From: Adiantum capillus-veneris
Taxonomy: Eukaryota; Streptophyta; Polypodiopsida; Polypodiales; Pteridaceae
Assembly: GCA_014529385.2 (NCBI GenBank)
Contig: CM043971.1
Location: 85,107,340-85,171,339 of the forward strand
Direction: 5' to 3'
DNA length: 64,000 bases
Below are positions 23,450-36,973 of the stretch, piece by piece. Within the stretch, counting starts at the first letter, position 1. Every line of letters begins with the position of its first letter. Made by a program: the position numbers and the translations under genes. The notes below the pieces were generated by a model that was given only the letters and a program-made list of their open reading frames with translations, searched no databases and had not been told where the DNA came from.

Positions 23450-24970
23450 GGTTATAATCTCGTCTTTATTGGTCAATACCTATATTTGTGGGTACAAGAA
23501 ATCTACAGACCCACGTCTACATGATACTGCATGTAGTGGACAAAACCCCTTTGCCTCTTCTCTAGCTGTAGCACTTCACAGCATCTTAACATCTTTTCAA
23601 AGTAGATCTTTTCACTGTTCGTCTAACTCTAAACCCTAAACCATAAGTAATTCTTGCGTGGACTCGATCTAACGTAAATAAGCGTAAATCTAAATAAACG
23701 TAAATCTAACTAAAAATAAACCTAAATCTAATTTAACGTAAGTCTACATCTAACCTAATCTTTAACGTCTTTTGGGATAGTTTCCTACAACGTTACAACT
23801 CTCTTCTTCTTGTGTGTGTGTGGGTAAACCTAAATAAACCTAAGTCTGATCTAATATAACATAAATCTAAATCTAACGTAAATTATATTGTTATATTAAA
23901 AACAAAGAACTAAACTAACAGGGATTATAAGAACCTTAAAACTGATTTAACACATAATTTTTCACATAACTCGGCAAGAGTTGGCATTATCATCACTAAA
24001 GATGTGAGAGTTAACTTCCGGCGATGATGCTGCCTCATCTCCATCCACATCTGACGACAGCAATTGGCCCTTTAGACCGTTCTTGCTCTTGTTACTAACT
24101 TTGAAGTTGTTGTTGAATGACTAGAGGTTGTCTAGATGGTCATTGTGTCGGGGATGTAGTGACTCTTGCCGCCGTGAAGATCCACCTTCTTCCCTATCTT
24201 CTGAAGACATTTCACTAGTACTTTTGGATCGACGGAGCCCACCATGAGTGAGGGCAGCAATACCCTATATTCCATTGAGGGCTTTCTTCACCCGCTTCAT
24301 GCAAGCATCGCAGTCTATGGAGACCTAAATCTAATCTAATATAACGCAAATCTAAATCTAGCGTAAATAAACGTAAATCTAATTAAAAATAAACCTAAAT
24401 CTAATCTAATTTAACTTAAATAAACCTAAATCTAATTAAAAATAAACCTAAATCTAATTTAACGTAAGTCTACATCTAACATAATCTTTAACGTCTTTTA
24501 GGATAGTTTCCTATGACGTTAAAACTCTCTTCTTCTTGTGTGTGTGCGCGTGTGTGGATGTGTGTGCCAATAAAAAGAGAAAAATGGTATAACCTTTCTA
24601 TCACCCATTGCAAGTATGATAGATTGGTTATGCCATTTCCCTCTTGAATAATAGGTCTTGAGTTCAACTCCTCGTCGGCTAGATCTTTAGGTCTTTTAAT
24701 TTTAATTAGTTTCCTACGACGTTAAATTAGTTTCTCTCTCTTTCTCTCTCAATGTGTGTGCGTTTTTTTATTTATGCATGTTTTCTCTCTCTTTTCCTCT
24801 CTCAATGTGTGCGTTTTTTGTTTATGCATGTTCTCTCTCTCTCTCTCTCTTTTCCTCTCTCAATGTGTGCGTTTTTTATTTATGCATGCTCTCTCTCTCT
24901 TTTCCTCTCTCAATGTGTGTGTGCATTCTTTGTTTATGTATGTGTGTGTGCGTTTTTGTTTATATTTGTA

Positions 24971-25012
<42 letters not shown>

Positions 25013-25015
25013 AAC

Positions 25016-25083
<68 letters not shown>

Positions 25084-25150
25084 AGAGAAAGAGGGGAAGG
25101 GAACATGAGAGTGAGGAGAGGGAAGGAGCATACTTGGCTCTCCTTCCTCT

Positions 25151-25188
<38 letters not shown>

Positions 25189-25310
25189 AGAAGAAAGAGA
25201 GAGAGAGAGAGAGAGAGAGGGAGAGCGTTACCTGCTCTTGCTTGAGGGCGCCGAAAAACTCAGATATGAGATCTGAGTTTTTGGGCGCTCTCTATTATTT
25301 TTTTAGCCCA
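23450..25310. other. CACTA non-coding leader (third copy of the window's first 1.9 kb)
   Basis: This matches 1-1900 directly: degenerate CTAAATCTAA repeats, GT runs, an IR-like GA/GT block (24730-25220) and the tRNA-like unit. No gene is present; SLSL, CVCV and RERE frames are artefacts of the microsatellites. Confidence 0.85.
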
Positions 25311-25467
25311 ACCGGCGTCGCTATGAGCGTCGCAAATTTACAAGAACCGGCGTCGCTATGAGCGTCGCAAATTTACTTGTAAATTTGCGACGCTCATAGC
25401 GACGCCGGGAATTTTTTTTTGAGCGTCGCTGTGTGAGCGTCGCTAATATGAATAGCCTCTTGTAGTG
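25310..25467. promoter_or_regulatory. CACTA subterminal repeat cluster, right end (presumed promoter side)
   Basis: Repeated GCGTCGCTATGAGCGTCGC and GCGACGCTCATAGCGACGC units form a hairpin-prone block ending at the TIR. By analogy with En/Spm, transposase binding and the element promoter would lie here. Confidence 0.7.
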
Positions 25468-26449
25468 GAGCTGACAACCTCCTATGCTTCCTTGATTGAT
25501 TTTTTTTAATTCTATAGGTTGGAGCTATCCATCGAGCCCTTTTCATGGTCTTGTCCATTCAAACAAGCCCAAATTTTCACTTGCAAGGTTCTATTAAAGA
25601 AGTCATTGTTTGTAAATCTGTTTGAGTAAGGAGAATTTAGGAATCAACTTTTGTCACAATTGAGCAAAGCAACAACTAAACATCTACCTGTTTCACATGA
25701 GCCTCATAGAATGGGCCCTTCTCTTTTGTTCTTAGCAGATCTTAACATGGATTAACTGTTATTCAAGTCTTGAAAAAAGCAATAGACAAATCATACCTCA
25801 AGAATCTCGTTGAGATGGTCATGAGGCAATTGGGTATGTTTGAGCTCGCTCATCATCCATTGGGCACATCACTTCATCATTGTTGCCACAACATACGACA
25901 TTGATGTAATTGTAGTGGGTGCATCCGCACATTGTTTCTCTCATTTCTTCCACCATTTTACTGCCAAGCTGGCAAGGGGAAAGGGAGGACAGCTCAATGG
26001 TGTTGCACTGTGAATTTGAGAGAAGAGAGAGAGAGAAAGTATGCTTATTTTTGCTTGCTTTAGGCACTTGTTTTCTCTTGCTTACAAAAGTGGAGTTGTT
26101 TCAGGATTTAGAAGGTTCTTGGATAGCATTGTAGACTTACAAGGTTGTGTGTTGACTTTTTTGCAAAATCTAGGTGCCAAAGTTGGTGGGCTATTTTTGA
26201 GAGGAGGTATGCCACATGGAATTGAACTAGATATATGTTTCGAGTATGAAATGATTGCTTGTGTCTTGAGTATTCAATCTTAATAATGGTTCTAAAATCT
26301 CAATTCTTTTGTTGATTAAGTGTCAGATTTGTGGTAGTGAAAGTAATGTGCATGGCCTAATCTTTTTCTTTCACTATTGTTATACTTGTATCAATTTGCT
26401 TAGATTTATCTTCGCTCGGATTTTTTGGCTTGGTGATTAGAAACCCCCA
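25468..26449. other. Right part of the 12-kb insertion, no recognised gene
   Basis: An 80-codon frame (26041-26283) and an 82-codon minus-strand frame (26067-25819) show no known motif. The last 70 bases form the right terminus of the insertion. Confidence 0.5.
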
Positions 26450-28316
26450 GCTAGTTTAGCGGGAATCCTCACTCATCGCCATTATGAGAAGAAGCTGAAG
26501 GTCAACACGGAAGCAAAGGAAGAAACACCAACGATAGAAATTCCTAGGCTAGAGAGAGCTCACTCTCTTTTCTTTGACGGAGCATACAAGAGAATAATGG
26601 ATCAGTCTGCAGGCATGGTCATTTTCAATGAACGGCAAGAAAGAGTATTCTCCATTGGGCAGTTATTACACTCCCACTCCAACAATGAAGCAGAATATGC
26701 AGCCCTAATTCTTGGGTTGGAACAATGTATTTCACAAAGAATTCAGCGCCTAAATGTGTTCGGCGACGCTTTGCTTTTGATAAGGCAGATAAATGGCACC
26801 TGGGATTGTAAAAATCAGGTTTTACTTGGTCAACTTCGCCAAGTGAAGGACCTTCTAAAGAAGTTTGAAGTAGTGAAACTATTTCATGTCCCCAGAGCAG
26901 AAAATCAAGAGGCAGATGCTCTAGCTAAAGAAAGATACAAGACGTTCCCGTGGGGGCGATCAAATTAAAGCTACCCCTCTTCCAAGATAGTGATGCTATG
27001 CCTGATGTCATCGGTTTTCTAGATACAGGAGAATGTCCAGCAGGACACACCAAAGGCCAAAAACAGTGGCTGGTAAGGAAGGCTACTAGGTACCGCCTTA
27101 TAGACGACCACTTGTATTGCAAGGGCAAAGATCAAATTCTCAGGCGGGTGCCAACCTCCAGTGAAATCACAGAGGTAATTTCAAGTTGCCATGATGGCGT
27201 CTGCGGCGGTCATTTTGCTCTAGATATCACCAGTAGGAAGATTCTACAGGCAAGATACTTTTGGCCTAGTTTGAATAGAGATGTACACCATTGGTGTAAA
27301 ACATGCAAGGCTTGTCAAGTGGCTAGTGATTGCACGTTAACCTACGAGCCACAAACCCCTATCATCTCATATGGTCCTTTTGAGAAATGGGGAATAGATG
27401 CAATCGGTCCTTTATCAAGGACCCAATCAGGTAAATTGTACATCATAGTGGGTGTAGACTACATGACTCGATGGGCAAAAGCAACGGCCACCACCCGGAT
27501 TACAACCCAAGAGGTGGCAAAGTTCATTTTTGAGCATATCGTTTGCCGTTTTGGCACTCCTCTTGAGATAATATCGTTAGTCAGAGGTGATTTGGTGGGA
27601 GAGCTGATGAAGAAGTTAGGCATCACACGTCGGCATTCCACACCATACTATCCACAATGCAATGGTCTGGTAGAGAAGGTAAATGGAATGATTTGCAAAA
27701 TCATCACAAAACAGGTGAACAACCACACAGGGGACTGGGATAAACACCTCATGTCATCTCTTTGGGCCTATAGAACAACATTCCGAACATCACTAGGTTT
27801 CACCCCTTTCCATCTAGTTTATGGGAAGGAGGCAATTCTACCCATTGAGGTACAGATAGCCAGCTTACGAGTTTTGGCTAGCCAGATACATCGTTCGATT
27901 GTAAACCTCCGAAACCACATCTTGGATCTGGAGAGACTCCAACTGGATAGGGAAGAAGTAATCAATCACTATGCAGCACAAGTAGAACGATGCCGGCTTA
28001 CTTTCAATCAAGGGCTTAAAGAAAAGGGACTGGAAAGAGGCATGTTAGTACTGTGATACGACAACAGATTTGACACTAGGAAGGATAAGAAATTTCAACC
28101 CAGATGGGAAGGGCCATTCATCATCAACAAACGCTATGACAATGGCAGCTATAAGCTGATGGAAGCAGATGGGAGAATTCACAAGACTAGGGTCAATGGA
28201 TGGCGACGGAAAAGGTATTTTCTTAGGTTTGACCCAGAATTCATGCTAGACATTCCGGAGGAGGGAGAACCCTCTAACTCTACAGCTGAAGAAGCAGAAG
28301 AAGGGCTAGAAGCATG
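26450..28316 (+). pseudogene. Ogre/Tat-type Ty3 pol, 3' half: second RNase H, integrase
   Basis: Coding resumes with ASLAGILTHRHYEKKLK, continuing the frame broken at 14486. A second RNase H of the archaeal/bacterial type follows (LFFDGAYKR, SNNEAEYAALILGLE, VFGDALLLIRQ, HVPRAENQEADALAK; 26560-26930). Having two RNase H domains is diagnostic of the Tat/Ogre lineage. After a one-base frameshift near 26945 comes integrase: zinc-binding H...CKTCKACQ, then a core with GIDAIGPL, a D at VGVDYMTRWAKA, the second acidic region altered (EIISLVRGDLVGE, where D is usual) and GLVEKVN holding the glutamate. A TGA at 28054 precedes the C-terminal WEGPFIINKRYDNGSYKL (GPF-type) region. Stop at about 28316. 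Confidence 0.9.
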
Positions 28317-28479
28317 AATGCCTCTAGCCAAAGGGAGAGGGCTAATGATAGCCGACTTTTGAAAATCAAAGAAAAAGAAGAGAGAAAAACTTATTTTCCT
28401 CTGTGAAAGCCTTGGCAACACTGTTGGAGGGCTCGGCACCGCCTGGTCAATCCTCCCAACACCCCTACGGGCATGACAC

Positions 28480-29570
<1,091 letters not shown>

Positions 29571-30607
29571 ACTCCGCCCCCCCCATCCGCCTCGCGTAGC
29601 GTAGCAGGCAGCCGGCCGTCAGCCAACAGAGAATATATATATATATATATATTGTATATATTAATTATATAATAATATTAAGCCCTCCTTTCCCACGCAC
29701 GCTTACGCGCACACACATACATATACAAATACACACACATCCGCCCTCATGCACCAATACATATACACACACACGCATAAACGCATCGCACCACAAATAC
29801 AAAAAACCCAAAGGTTTACGACTACGGCATCGACGAAAAAGAAGAAGGATCCAAAGCACGTGCCGCCAACAACAAAAAGAGAAAATGCGTTGAAGGCATG
29901 CCTCGTCCGACCCCGAAAAGAAGTACACTCGACACCGACGCACCGGCAACACACCATTCGCCGGCAACACGCAACCACGACGCCATTCCAGTAATTTATA
30001 GGTTATTTTCATCATTCTGTTTAGTTTTCACCCGAGCCATTGTAAATTCCCTTTTTTTTGTAAATATCCTCTCTCTAGGTGATGGTCACAAAGGCCCACC
30101 TAGAGATTCCCATCTTTTAATAACCTCCCAAAACAAAGCAAGGGTCAACCACACCGGGCCCACCATTTGCTTTGTCTCCCCAATTAAGCTTACCCTAACC
30201 ACACTGGGATTACCATAATCCAAGCAGCCAACACCTATAAATTGGCACTGAGAGGTCACTATGGGGGGGGGGGCAATTCATGAGGAGCCAAGCATTTGGT
30301 AGAGTGTAGTGGGAAGGATTGACACTATCACCATCACGGGGAGGGGGCTTGTGTGTTGGGTTTCCCTTGGGAATTGCACCATGCGAAGGGAACCACATCC
30401 ATCTCTCGACTCCAATGGTCGATGCACACACAAATACACGCTCTTGGTAGCAAGTATTCACAATCATTGAGTCGTCTTAGAGAACGCACCAAGTAGGTTG
30501 CACCACCTCCTCTCCCTACCTCTCTACCACCACGATGAGCCACTTTGTAAATATTGCAGAAATGATTCACCCTCACACCCCCGAGGGTTTTCATCAATTG
30601 CAAATCT

Positions 30608-30611
<4 letters not shown>

Positions 30612-30661
<50 letters not shown>
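30612..30661. repeat. (GT)n microsatellite
   Basis: A pure GT run inside the LTR-like sequence; its partner is the (CA)n at 57275-57299. Confidence 0.95.
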
Positions 30662-30665
<4 letters not shown>

Positions 30666-30820
30666 GTTTGCGGTGTTCATATCATCGTGGTTTGCGTCCT
30701 AGCCGCTCAAAGCTAGGTGGTGCCCCCGGTTCACTTTACCGTGGTAGGCTCCAGGCGCACCATTCGGCCCCCGGCGTTTTAGAGGCCATCGGGGTTCGGG
30801 GGTCCTCTTTGCGCCCATCA

Positions 30821-32340
30821 TCACTGGCAAGCATAATCAAGTAGCCGATGCACTCTCAAGACGGCCGAGAGTGAATGCGGTTTCCATAGCAACTTAAATG
30901 ATCTATCTTCTATGATAGGTGAGTATGCTATTGATCCCGATTTCAGAGATGTGATTTCAGCCCTTGCACTAGGGAAGAAAGAGGAACCATTTACTTTACA
31001 AGATGGTTATATTCTCTATGGCAATAGACTATGTGTTACTAACTCACTACGTGAGAATATGAATCTCAGTGAGAATATGAATCTCATGCTCCTCCTTATA
31101 CGGGGCATAGAGGGATTTAGTCTAATCTAAAAGGGATTGAAACATATTTCTATTGACCTACCATGAAAGCAAACATACAAGAGTATCTTTCTAAATGTGT
31201 GGTATGCCAAAAGACGAAGTTTGATAGAGGGAAGCAACCTGGATTGCTTCAACCTTTGCCAATCCCTAATTCACCATGGGAGAGCATATCCATGGATTTT
31301 ATCTTTGGATTGCCTAAGTCTATCCATGGAAATACGGGAATATGGACGATAGTAGACAGGTTCAACAAACAAGCTCATTTTATACCTGTCAAAAAGATTA
31401 TCAAGGCCCATCAAATGGCAACCCTCTTCATTTCACAAATCTTCAAGCACCATGTCTTGCCAATGTCCATAGTGTCGGATAGAGATCCTAGAATGACCAT
31501 TAATTTTTGGAAGGGTCTTTTTGAGAATTTAGGGACAAGGCTAAACTTCTCTTTGGACTATCACCTGCAAAGGGATGGCCAAAGTGAAATAGCTAACCTA
31601 ACAATTCTTGATCTACTAAAAGCCTACGTAACAGAAGTAGATCAAAGGTCCCAATGGGAGAAGTACTTACCCTTAGTGGAGTATGCCTACAATAACACTG
31701 TACAAACGAGGTAATTGAGGGAAGATTTTAAAGTCCCCTGCTACTTAAGGTACACGGAAAGATGTTCGCTACAAACGAGTATAACCAAGACCTACAAGAA
31801 TCTTTCCAAAACATTAAGGATGCTATCTCTATCTCACAACAAAGGCAAAAGGCTGCTGCTGATAAGCACAGAAGAGCCCAAGCCTTGAAAGAAAATGATT
31901 GGGTCTTGCTTAAATTTTCCAAGGCTCGATTAAGGCACACCACGAGCAAAAATCAAAAGTATTATGCTAAGTAAGCAAAAAGGTATCATGGACCCTTCCA
32001 GATTCTTAGAACAATCAATGAGATGGCCTATCAACTCAAGTTGCCCAGCCATTGGCTCATACACAATGCTTTTCATGTGAGCCTACTAAAGCCTTACAAA
32101 GGAGAGCCACCTCAAGAACCAACTATTGAAGACCCACCGGAGATCGAAGACCAAGAAGAGGTGCTGCAGCCCGAGTCCATTCTTCGACATGAAGACAAGA
32201 TATTAAGAGGTGGTAAGAATATCCGACAATATCTTATTAAGTTTAAGAATTATCCTTTTGAAGATGCTAGATGGATGCAAGGCATACAATCAAAGGATAA
32301 CCTAAACCTTGTCAATCCTTACAATGCTTCCCTAGAGTAA
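30821..32340 (+). pseudogene. Chromovirus (Ty3) 3' part, copy A: RH end, integrase, chromodomain
   Basis: Begins at GKHNQV(V)DALSRRPRVNAV, the end of RNase H. The integrase carries CVVCQKTK zinc-binding cysteines, then the catalytic core [20 protein letters not shown] and DGQSEIANLT. The C-terminus (32023-32340) has HVSLLKPYKGEPP and a chromodomain-type ESILRHEDKILRGGKNIRQYLIKFKNYPFEDARW. Several frameshifts and stops (about 31130, 31713, 31972) inactivate it. It is a direct duplicate of 36883-38385; RT and gag are missing upstream. Confidence 0.9.
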
Positions 32341-32693
32341 GCAAATGTACAAATATTTAAAATGAAAAAAGTTTTTGTCTTATAAGACTCTCTTTGTCTT
32401 TATTGTGCACAAATGTGAAGTAGTATGCATGCTTAGAATCAAGTTTGCGGAGACGACGTCTCCGAAACACCAAGTAGAGCTTGTCACTCTACTATGGAAC
32501 ATTGATAGGACTATGTGCACACATGCTTGCGGTAGCTTAGGCTCTCAAGTGCCAAATGTATTAGTCATCCATTCTGGAACGATGTCGTAGGGTAAGATAG
32601 GGATCCTCTACTCGCTAGAAAAAGGACTAATGAATAGGCGGTATCTTCTCTACCCCATAGTCGAGGATGACAATGATTTCAAGAGAGAGGTAA

Positions 32694-33620
32694 TGTCATA
32701 ATAACTAATATCTAATTCTCCTAAATGATTTTCTCATGTTAAACTGATCATTTAATATGAGGAACTGCCAGGGGAGAAAAAGCTAGAATATTGGTTAAGC
32801 TGGCTGACCGGCCACATTAGGAATCCAAAGGAGGGAAAATAGGGATCCAAAGGGGGGTCCATCTGCAAAAGAGCAATGTGCAACAATGGACTTTAAAGAC
32901 CCTAAGGTTCAGTCCATCAAGACTTCCCTAAATGCTAAGGTTCCAAAATTGAAAGGTTGTGTCCAATACCTCAAGCTTAGTAAAATTGAATGCTTGTGAG
33001 TGTGCCAAAAAAGTCTTCAACGCTCCTACATAGGAGGGGGCAAGCCCTGTTAGTAGGGAATCAGAGAGAAACACACAACACACACTCACAGGCCCCCTTT
33101 ACACAAAGGGAATGAGGGACACATGTCAGCTCCCTAGCCCAGATGCCCACAAGGTGCACTCAAATCCTATTGGATGGCCATGGAGGTGGACCAATGAGAA
33201 TTAGGCTAGAGTAAATCTAGTTTAATTCATTAAAAAACACTTAATAAAATAACCAATAATAATTAAGCTCTCTAGATGTCTATTGGACAGTCTCCCAAGG
33301 GGTTCAATGAGCATTCGACAGCCCAATGGCTTGCTTGATTCCTATTGGCCAGGAGACAAAGGGGTCCAATGAGAGTTTAGTTGCATTAATTAATTATCTA
33401 AAGCTCTCACAAAAGTGGAAAGGGGGACACATGTCAGAAGGCTATCACTTATGCTTCCTAAATCCTATTTGGCTAAGCCTGGAGAGGTCCAATGAGGTGC
33501 CAGCAAGAGCATTTAGCAAGAGGGGTCGACCAAGAGAGAGGGGGGGCTGATTTTTTTCAAAGGATTATTGCACAGATATTCACACTAGCTCATGTGTGAA
33601 GCAAGAAGACTCTCTCTCTC
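32694..33620 (+). mobile_element. Chromovirus LTR, shared between the two tandem elements (truncated)
   Basis: It starts with TGTCATAATAACTAATATC after a purine tract (AGAGAGAGGTAA) and matches 38740-39620. It serves as 3' LTR for copy A and 5' LTR for the element to its right. The leader normally expected after the LTR is absent: gag begins about 20 bases after homology ends, so U5, PBS or both are deleted. Confidence 0.7.
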
Positions 33621-33641
33621 CTTCCCAAGCTTCAACAAGCC

Positions 33642-35778
33642 ATGGGCAATCCAACTCTCCAAAGTGATGTGCAACGGCAGCTTCGTGTTCATGGGATTTT
33701 TCAAGCTCCCCACCATGAAGAGAGAGTACCTAGGAATCCTCCTTGTGATACTTCCAAAAGAGGCCTTTCTCCAATTTGGGAAGAAGAAGAGGATCCATAT
33801 GAAGGGCTCAAAAATTTGCTTCTTGATGACGCATCTCCTTCCCAAAGGAAAACTCAAAAGCCCCCACCAAAAGAAGTGAGTCTCTTGCCACCTCGATGTA
33901 GATGGCTCCACCAAGACGGCAGTCAAAACGCTCTCCATCACCTCCTAAACGGAGAAGACCATTTCCAGATCTCCACATCATAATTCAAAGAGGGATGATA
34001 AAAAGCAAGAGAAGAAAAAGGCGAGAAAGAGGTCATCCTCTTCCTCTTATGAATAAAGTGATGGTGCCGACAAGGAAGACCAAGGCAAGAAAAAGGCGAG
34101 AAAGAGATCACCCTCTTCTCCATCTTCCTCAAATTCTTCATCTTCCGAAGAAAGCGATGGTGCAACTTTTGAACCATAAAAAATAAGAGGCCATACGAAA
34201 TCCTATGCCACGTGGAAGAGATCGATTAAGCTCAAGAAGTTCAAAGAGGGAGGAAAGAGCATCTCTTTCCTTACCTACAATGGCACCTTTGGTGCTACGG
34301 ACAAAGTCTTGCCTTTCATCCAACAATTTGATGCGGTGTTTGGAGATTAAAGCCTCACAGAGTCCTCTAAGCTACACCATGTAACTATGCACTTTCAAAA
34401 GTCCGCCAGGCAATGGTGGTCTAGCCTACGGGCCAACGGTGAAGCTCCACAAACATGGAAAGATTTAAGAGCTCCCGTTATGAAGCGGTTTTTGGCCACC
34501 GATGCCAAAGACAAAGTACGCACCGAATGGCGAAGCTTAAAGCTCTCTCCCTACGAATCCATTCACAAATATGTAGACAAGTTTTGGGATTTACATCTCA
34601 AAGCCACTGTGTTCAAAAAGATGGATTTTGGAGAGCAAAAACAACAATTATGTGCAGGCTTAACTGAAGAAATGGCGGAGTATGTTAACTCCCAAAGGCC
34701 ACGCACCATATCTGCGGTCATACACCATACTATGGTAGCTTCACGAGTCAATTTCCAAACAGGGGCTAGGAAAAATCTTAACCCCACGAAAAACAAGGGT
34801 TCTAATGAGCCTAAGGGAAAGGATAATGTCCAAAAGTCTCCAAAGGGCAATTCCAATAACCACAAAGCTAAAGAGAAGGGAGATTACAAAGGCAAAAACA
34901 AACTCTCTCCTGAAGAGCTTGAGCGTTATCGCAAGGATAACCGTTGTTTCAAATGCGACAAGCAAGGGCATGCATACCGCGCTTGTCCCCAAAAGAACAC
35001 CCGCCATGAGCCTCCTAGAGCTACCTTGGTCAAAATCCAAGAAGAGGAAGCTCACCACAAAGGATCTCCTCTATTCCATGCTTGTGGAAAGGTAAGAGAA
35101 CATGATTCTTTTATTCTCTTTGACCCTGGTTCTACTCACAATTTCATATCCACAGAGTTGGCCACCAACCTAGGCATCCAAGCCTATGAGATGGGAGATG
35201 TCCTACCCGTTGATGGTGCTTTCAAGGGGCAGGAATCTTCAGTCACTCCCTTAATCGGGAAATTGAGGCTCCATGTCCAAAGCTATGTGAACAAAGAGGA
35301 CTTCTTTATCTCTCCTCTCAAGCACGAGGACGTAATCCTAGGGGCGCCATGGTTTGATCGCATGGCTACCAATGTTAAATTCCCTGAAAGGAAAATCTAC
35401 TTTAAGTACATGGAAAAAGATATGTACATAGATGCTACGAAGTTGGGTAACACCATACCCATTGTACATACGCAAGCTTTCAATAAGTCAATACAGAGCT
35501 CTATTTCTGTGTACATGATTTTTGTTAAAGATTCTCAAAATGAACCTAATGCTTTAGCAAAAAAAATTATAAACAATCACAAGGAATTAGAGTTATCCAA
35601 TTTTCTCAAGGGTTTTCAAAATGTTTTTATTGACGACATCCCTTGTGAACTACCTCCTAAAGGAGGCAATGATGACCATGCAATTGAACTTCTTCCAGGA
35701 AGTTCACCGCCTAATAAACCTCCTTATAGAGTTTCTCAAGCTCAACAAGAGAAGATTATGCGGCAAGTGCATAGTTAG
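33642..35778 (+). pseudogene. Chromovirus gag and protease
   Basis: Gag begins at the ATG of 33642 (MGNPTLQSDVQRQL) and is broken by frameshifts to about 34200. It then reads through the capsid region (ISFLTYNGTFGATDKV, FDAVFGD, TAA at 34348, RQWWSSLRANGE, EWRSLKLSPYESIHKYVDKF) into a nucleocapsid knuckle CFKCDKQGHAYRAC. Protease follows, with FDPGSTHNFIS at the active site (usual DSG or DTG; here DPG) and VILGAPWF. The 463-codon stretch 34387-35778 is uninterrupted and ends in TAG at 35776. The aspartate is present, but the P in DPGS may impair cleavage. Confidence 0.88.
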
Positions 35779-35789
35779 TCAAGAAGGGC

Positions 35790-36960
35790 ATGGTTAGGCC
35801 TATCTCATCTCCATTTTGTTCACCCGTGATACTAGTGCAAAAGAAAGACGGCACATATCGCATGGGTGTCGACTATAGAGCACTAAATAGGATCATTATC
35901 AAAAATAGGTTTCCCGTTCCACGGGTAGAAGACTTATTTGATAAGCGACAAGGGTTGACCTACTTTAGTAGAATTGACGTAAAAAGTGGCTACCATCAAA
36001 TAAGGATAGTTGATCAAGATATTGTAAAGACCGCATTTCGCACTACGTTTGGTCTTTATGATTACATTGTCATGCCTTTTGGCTTGACCAATGCACCAGC
36101 CACATTTAACCGCTTGATGGAGAAGCTATTTAGGCCTCACCGAACCTTTACTATAATGTTCTTTGATGATATTATCATCTACTCTAATTCACTAGACGAA
36201 CACAAGCAACACCTCTAGGTAATATTTCAAGTCTTAAGAGAGAATAAACTTTATGTTAATCGAAAGAAAAGTGAGTTTTTCTTACAAGAGATTCAATATT
36301 TAGGTCACATTATCTCTCAAGATGGAATCCAAATGTATCCATCAAAACTAGAGGTAATACAAGGATGGCCTAAACCAAGGAATCTTCATGAACTAAGAAG
36401 CTTTATAGGTATGTTTGCATACTATAGACACTTCATAGAAAAGCTCTCACAAATCGCGGGACCATTGCATGACCTAACAAAGAAAAACATTAGGTATACA
36501 TGGTCTACCAAGGAGAACAATGCTTTCGAAAAGCTTACCTCTCAAGCTGTGCTTACACTGCCCGATCTCTCAAAGCCATTTGAGGTCCAATGTGACGCTT
36601 GTGGCGATTTCCTTGGATCTATTTTGCTCCAAGAAGGGCACGCCATAGCCAATGAAAGTCAAAGGCTCAACCTTGTTGAGCAAGCTTTAGGCATATATGA
36701 AAAGGAACTCCTCGCAGTTCTACATGCCTTAGACTCATGGAAGCACTATTTATTGGGGACTCCTTTCATTTTGCGGACGGATCACCAAAGCCTTAAGTAC
36801 TTCATGACATATACCAAGCTCTCCGACAAACAAATGAGGTGAACAAATTTCCTTTCACAATTTCATGTTCATATTGCTCCCATTGCTGGCAAGCATAACC
36901 AAGTAGTCGATGCACTCTCAAGACGGCCGAGAGTGAATGCGGTTTCCATAGCAACTCAAA
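35790..36960 (+). pseudogene. Chromovirus reverse transcriptase and RNase H
   Basis: RT motifs: SPFCSPVILVQKKDGTYRM, DYRALNRIIIKNRFPVPRV, FSRIDVKSGYHQI, YIVMPFGLTNAPATF and catalytic FFDDIIIYS (about 36160). A TAG at 36216 lies in EHKQHL/VIFQVLREN. Connection and RNase H follow (VQCDACGDFLGSILLQEG, EKELLAVLHALDSWKHYL, RTDHQSLKYF), with TGA at 36840 in QMR/TNFLSQF. The start is separated from gag-protease by a TAG and a frame change. Confidence 0.92.
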
Positions 36961-36973
36961 TGATCTATCTTCT

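Larger units (their letters stand above)
19476..25467 (-). mobile_element. Complete-ended CACTA transposon, 5992 bp, internally deleted
   Basis: The left end is CACTACCAGAGG (19476) and the right end CCTCTTGTAGTG (25467). The flanking trinucleotide is GAG on both sides (19473-19475 and 25468-25470), the 3-bp target duplication expected of CACTA elements. Subterminal regions are crowded with GCGTCGCTA and its complement (19500-19735, 25310-25445). Genes run on the minus strand from the right end. Relative to the 49010-55458 copy, the element lacks about 2.16 kb holding the tnp2 transposase and DUF4218 (junction near 22688) but keeps the complete-looking Transposase_24 gene. Confidence 0.95.
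14487..26449. mobile_element. 12-kb unclassified insertion splitting the Ogre/Tat pol
   Basis: The retroelement codons on both sides join exactly. GCTAGT occurs once at 14481-14486 and again at 26450-26455, a 6-bp target duplication (7 if the next T is included). The ends are TGGGTTATAC on the left and GAAACCCCCA on the right, giving short imperfect terminal inverted repeats of type TGGGGGTT. Subterminal sequence also agrees loosely (CGAGCAAG/CGAGCGAAG). No transposase of its own is recognisable. The content is repeats, a possible captured coding fragment (16980-17390) and a nested CACTA element. The superfamily is undetermined. Confidence 0.7.
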
